Positions 63,951 through 64,000 of a stretch of DNA of 64,000 nt are shown piece after piece. Origin of the DNA: Colwellia sp. 39_35_sub15_T18 (GTDB lineage Bacteria > Pseudomonadota > Gammaproteobacteria > Enterobacterales > Alteromonadaceae); assembly GCA_002162675.1 (NCBI GenBank), contig MAAE01000024.1, forward strand, positions 1-64,000, given 5' to 3'. The notes under the pieces are model-generated. The model did not search any database and was not told where the DNA came from. It saw nothing but the letters and a program-made list of their open reading frames with translations. Within the stretch, counting starts at the first letter, position 1. Every line of letters starts with the position of its first letter. Made by a program: the position numbers and the translations under genes.

Positions 63951-64000
63951 CAGTAACTGTTCACCACCGAGCCGTGATGCTGCACAGAAGGCTCTTCGAG
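63951..64000 (+). repeat. Dispersed intergenic repeat, copy E (cut by the window edge)
   Basis: CAGTAACTGTTCACCACCGA ... GCACAGAAGGCTCTTCGAG, the same start as copies A and D. It lies 90 bp upstream of sbcD and continues beyond the window. Confidence 0.8.

Overview
The window looks like chromosomal DNA of a cold-adapted marine gammaproteobacterium of the Alteromonadales, most likely Colwelliaceae (Colwellia or Thalassotalea). This is an inference from AT-rich DNA, gene content and gene order: the 1622-residue NAD-glutamate dehydrogenase, a GntR-controlled prpB-prpC-acnD-prpF methylcitrate operon, a marine proteobacterial sortase with its dedicated target, and the proQ-prc, rcsF-trmO and sbcD-sbcC pairs. 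No rRNA, phage, transposase or CRISPR array was seen.

Positions 1-5073 are a chromosomal integron cassette array read on the minus strand. Six attC sites of about 100 bp separate cassettes coding for a PIN-like protein, an apparently gene-less cassette, a small membrane protein, a DJ-1/PfpI (isonitrile hydratase-like) protein, a SEFIR-domain protein and an exported beta-lactamase-fold serine hydrolase. A seventh cassette runs off the left edge. No integrase is present at the right end of the array (5073-5455), where one would expect attI and intI.

Positions 5456-12160 hold accessory envelope functions on the minus strand: a class GN sortase and its VIT/vWA target, a DUF5062 protein, and a probable extracytoplasmic redox cluster (TlpA-like thioredoxin, DUF4266 lipoprotein with a Gly/Cys tail, DUF3570 outer-membrane protein, ApbE flavin transferase). 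Positions 12404-20696 carry asnB (plus strand), then an FKBP isomerase, pyrD and the large NAD-GDH (all minus). Two response regulators lie at 21212-22453. Positions 22954-29979 form a DUF1302/DUF1329/YCF48-like/RND set preceded by two FadR-like operators, which suggests a link to fatty-acid or other lipid trafficking.

Positions 30364-40409 hold DUF2835, pepN, nhaC, prc, proQ, a small acidic protein, msrC, and two exported proteins (SIMPL and DUF2057). The methylcitrate operon (40478-47424) degrades propionyl-CoA. It is preceded by a GntR-family regulator and by two palindromic ATTGTCGACAat operators flanking a promoter. Two large hairpin repeats sit between its genes.

Three identical tRNA-Glu(UUC) genes and one tRNA-Ala(GGC) follow (47672-48464, minus). 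Then come yvcK (plus) and dcd (minus), which converge on an unusual 0.7-kb region. There the 3' coding end of yvcK is duplicated once and the 3' end of dcd is repeated in five 91-bp tandem units. The right end holds apbC/mrp, metG, rcsF, trmO, an exported amidohydrolase, slyD, a DMT permease and sbcCD. A dispersed intergenic repeat (core CACCACAGAGGGCTCTTCGAG and variants) occurs at five places.
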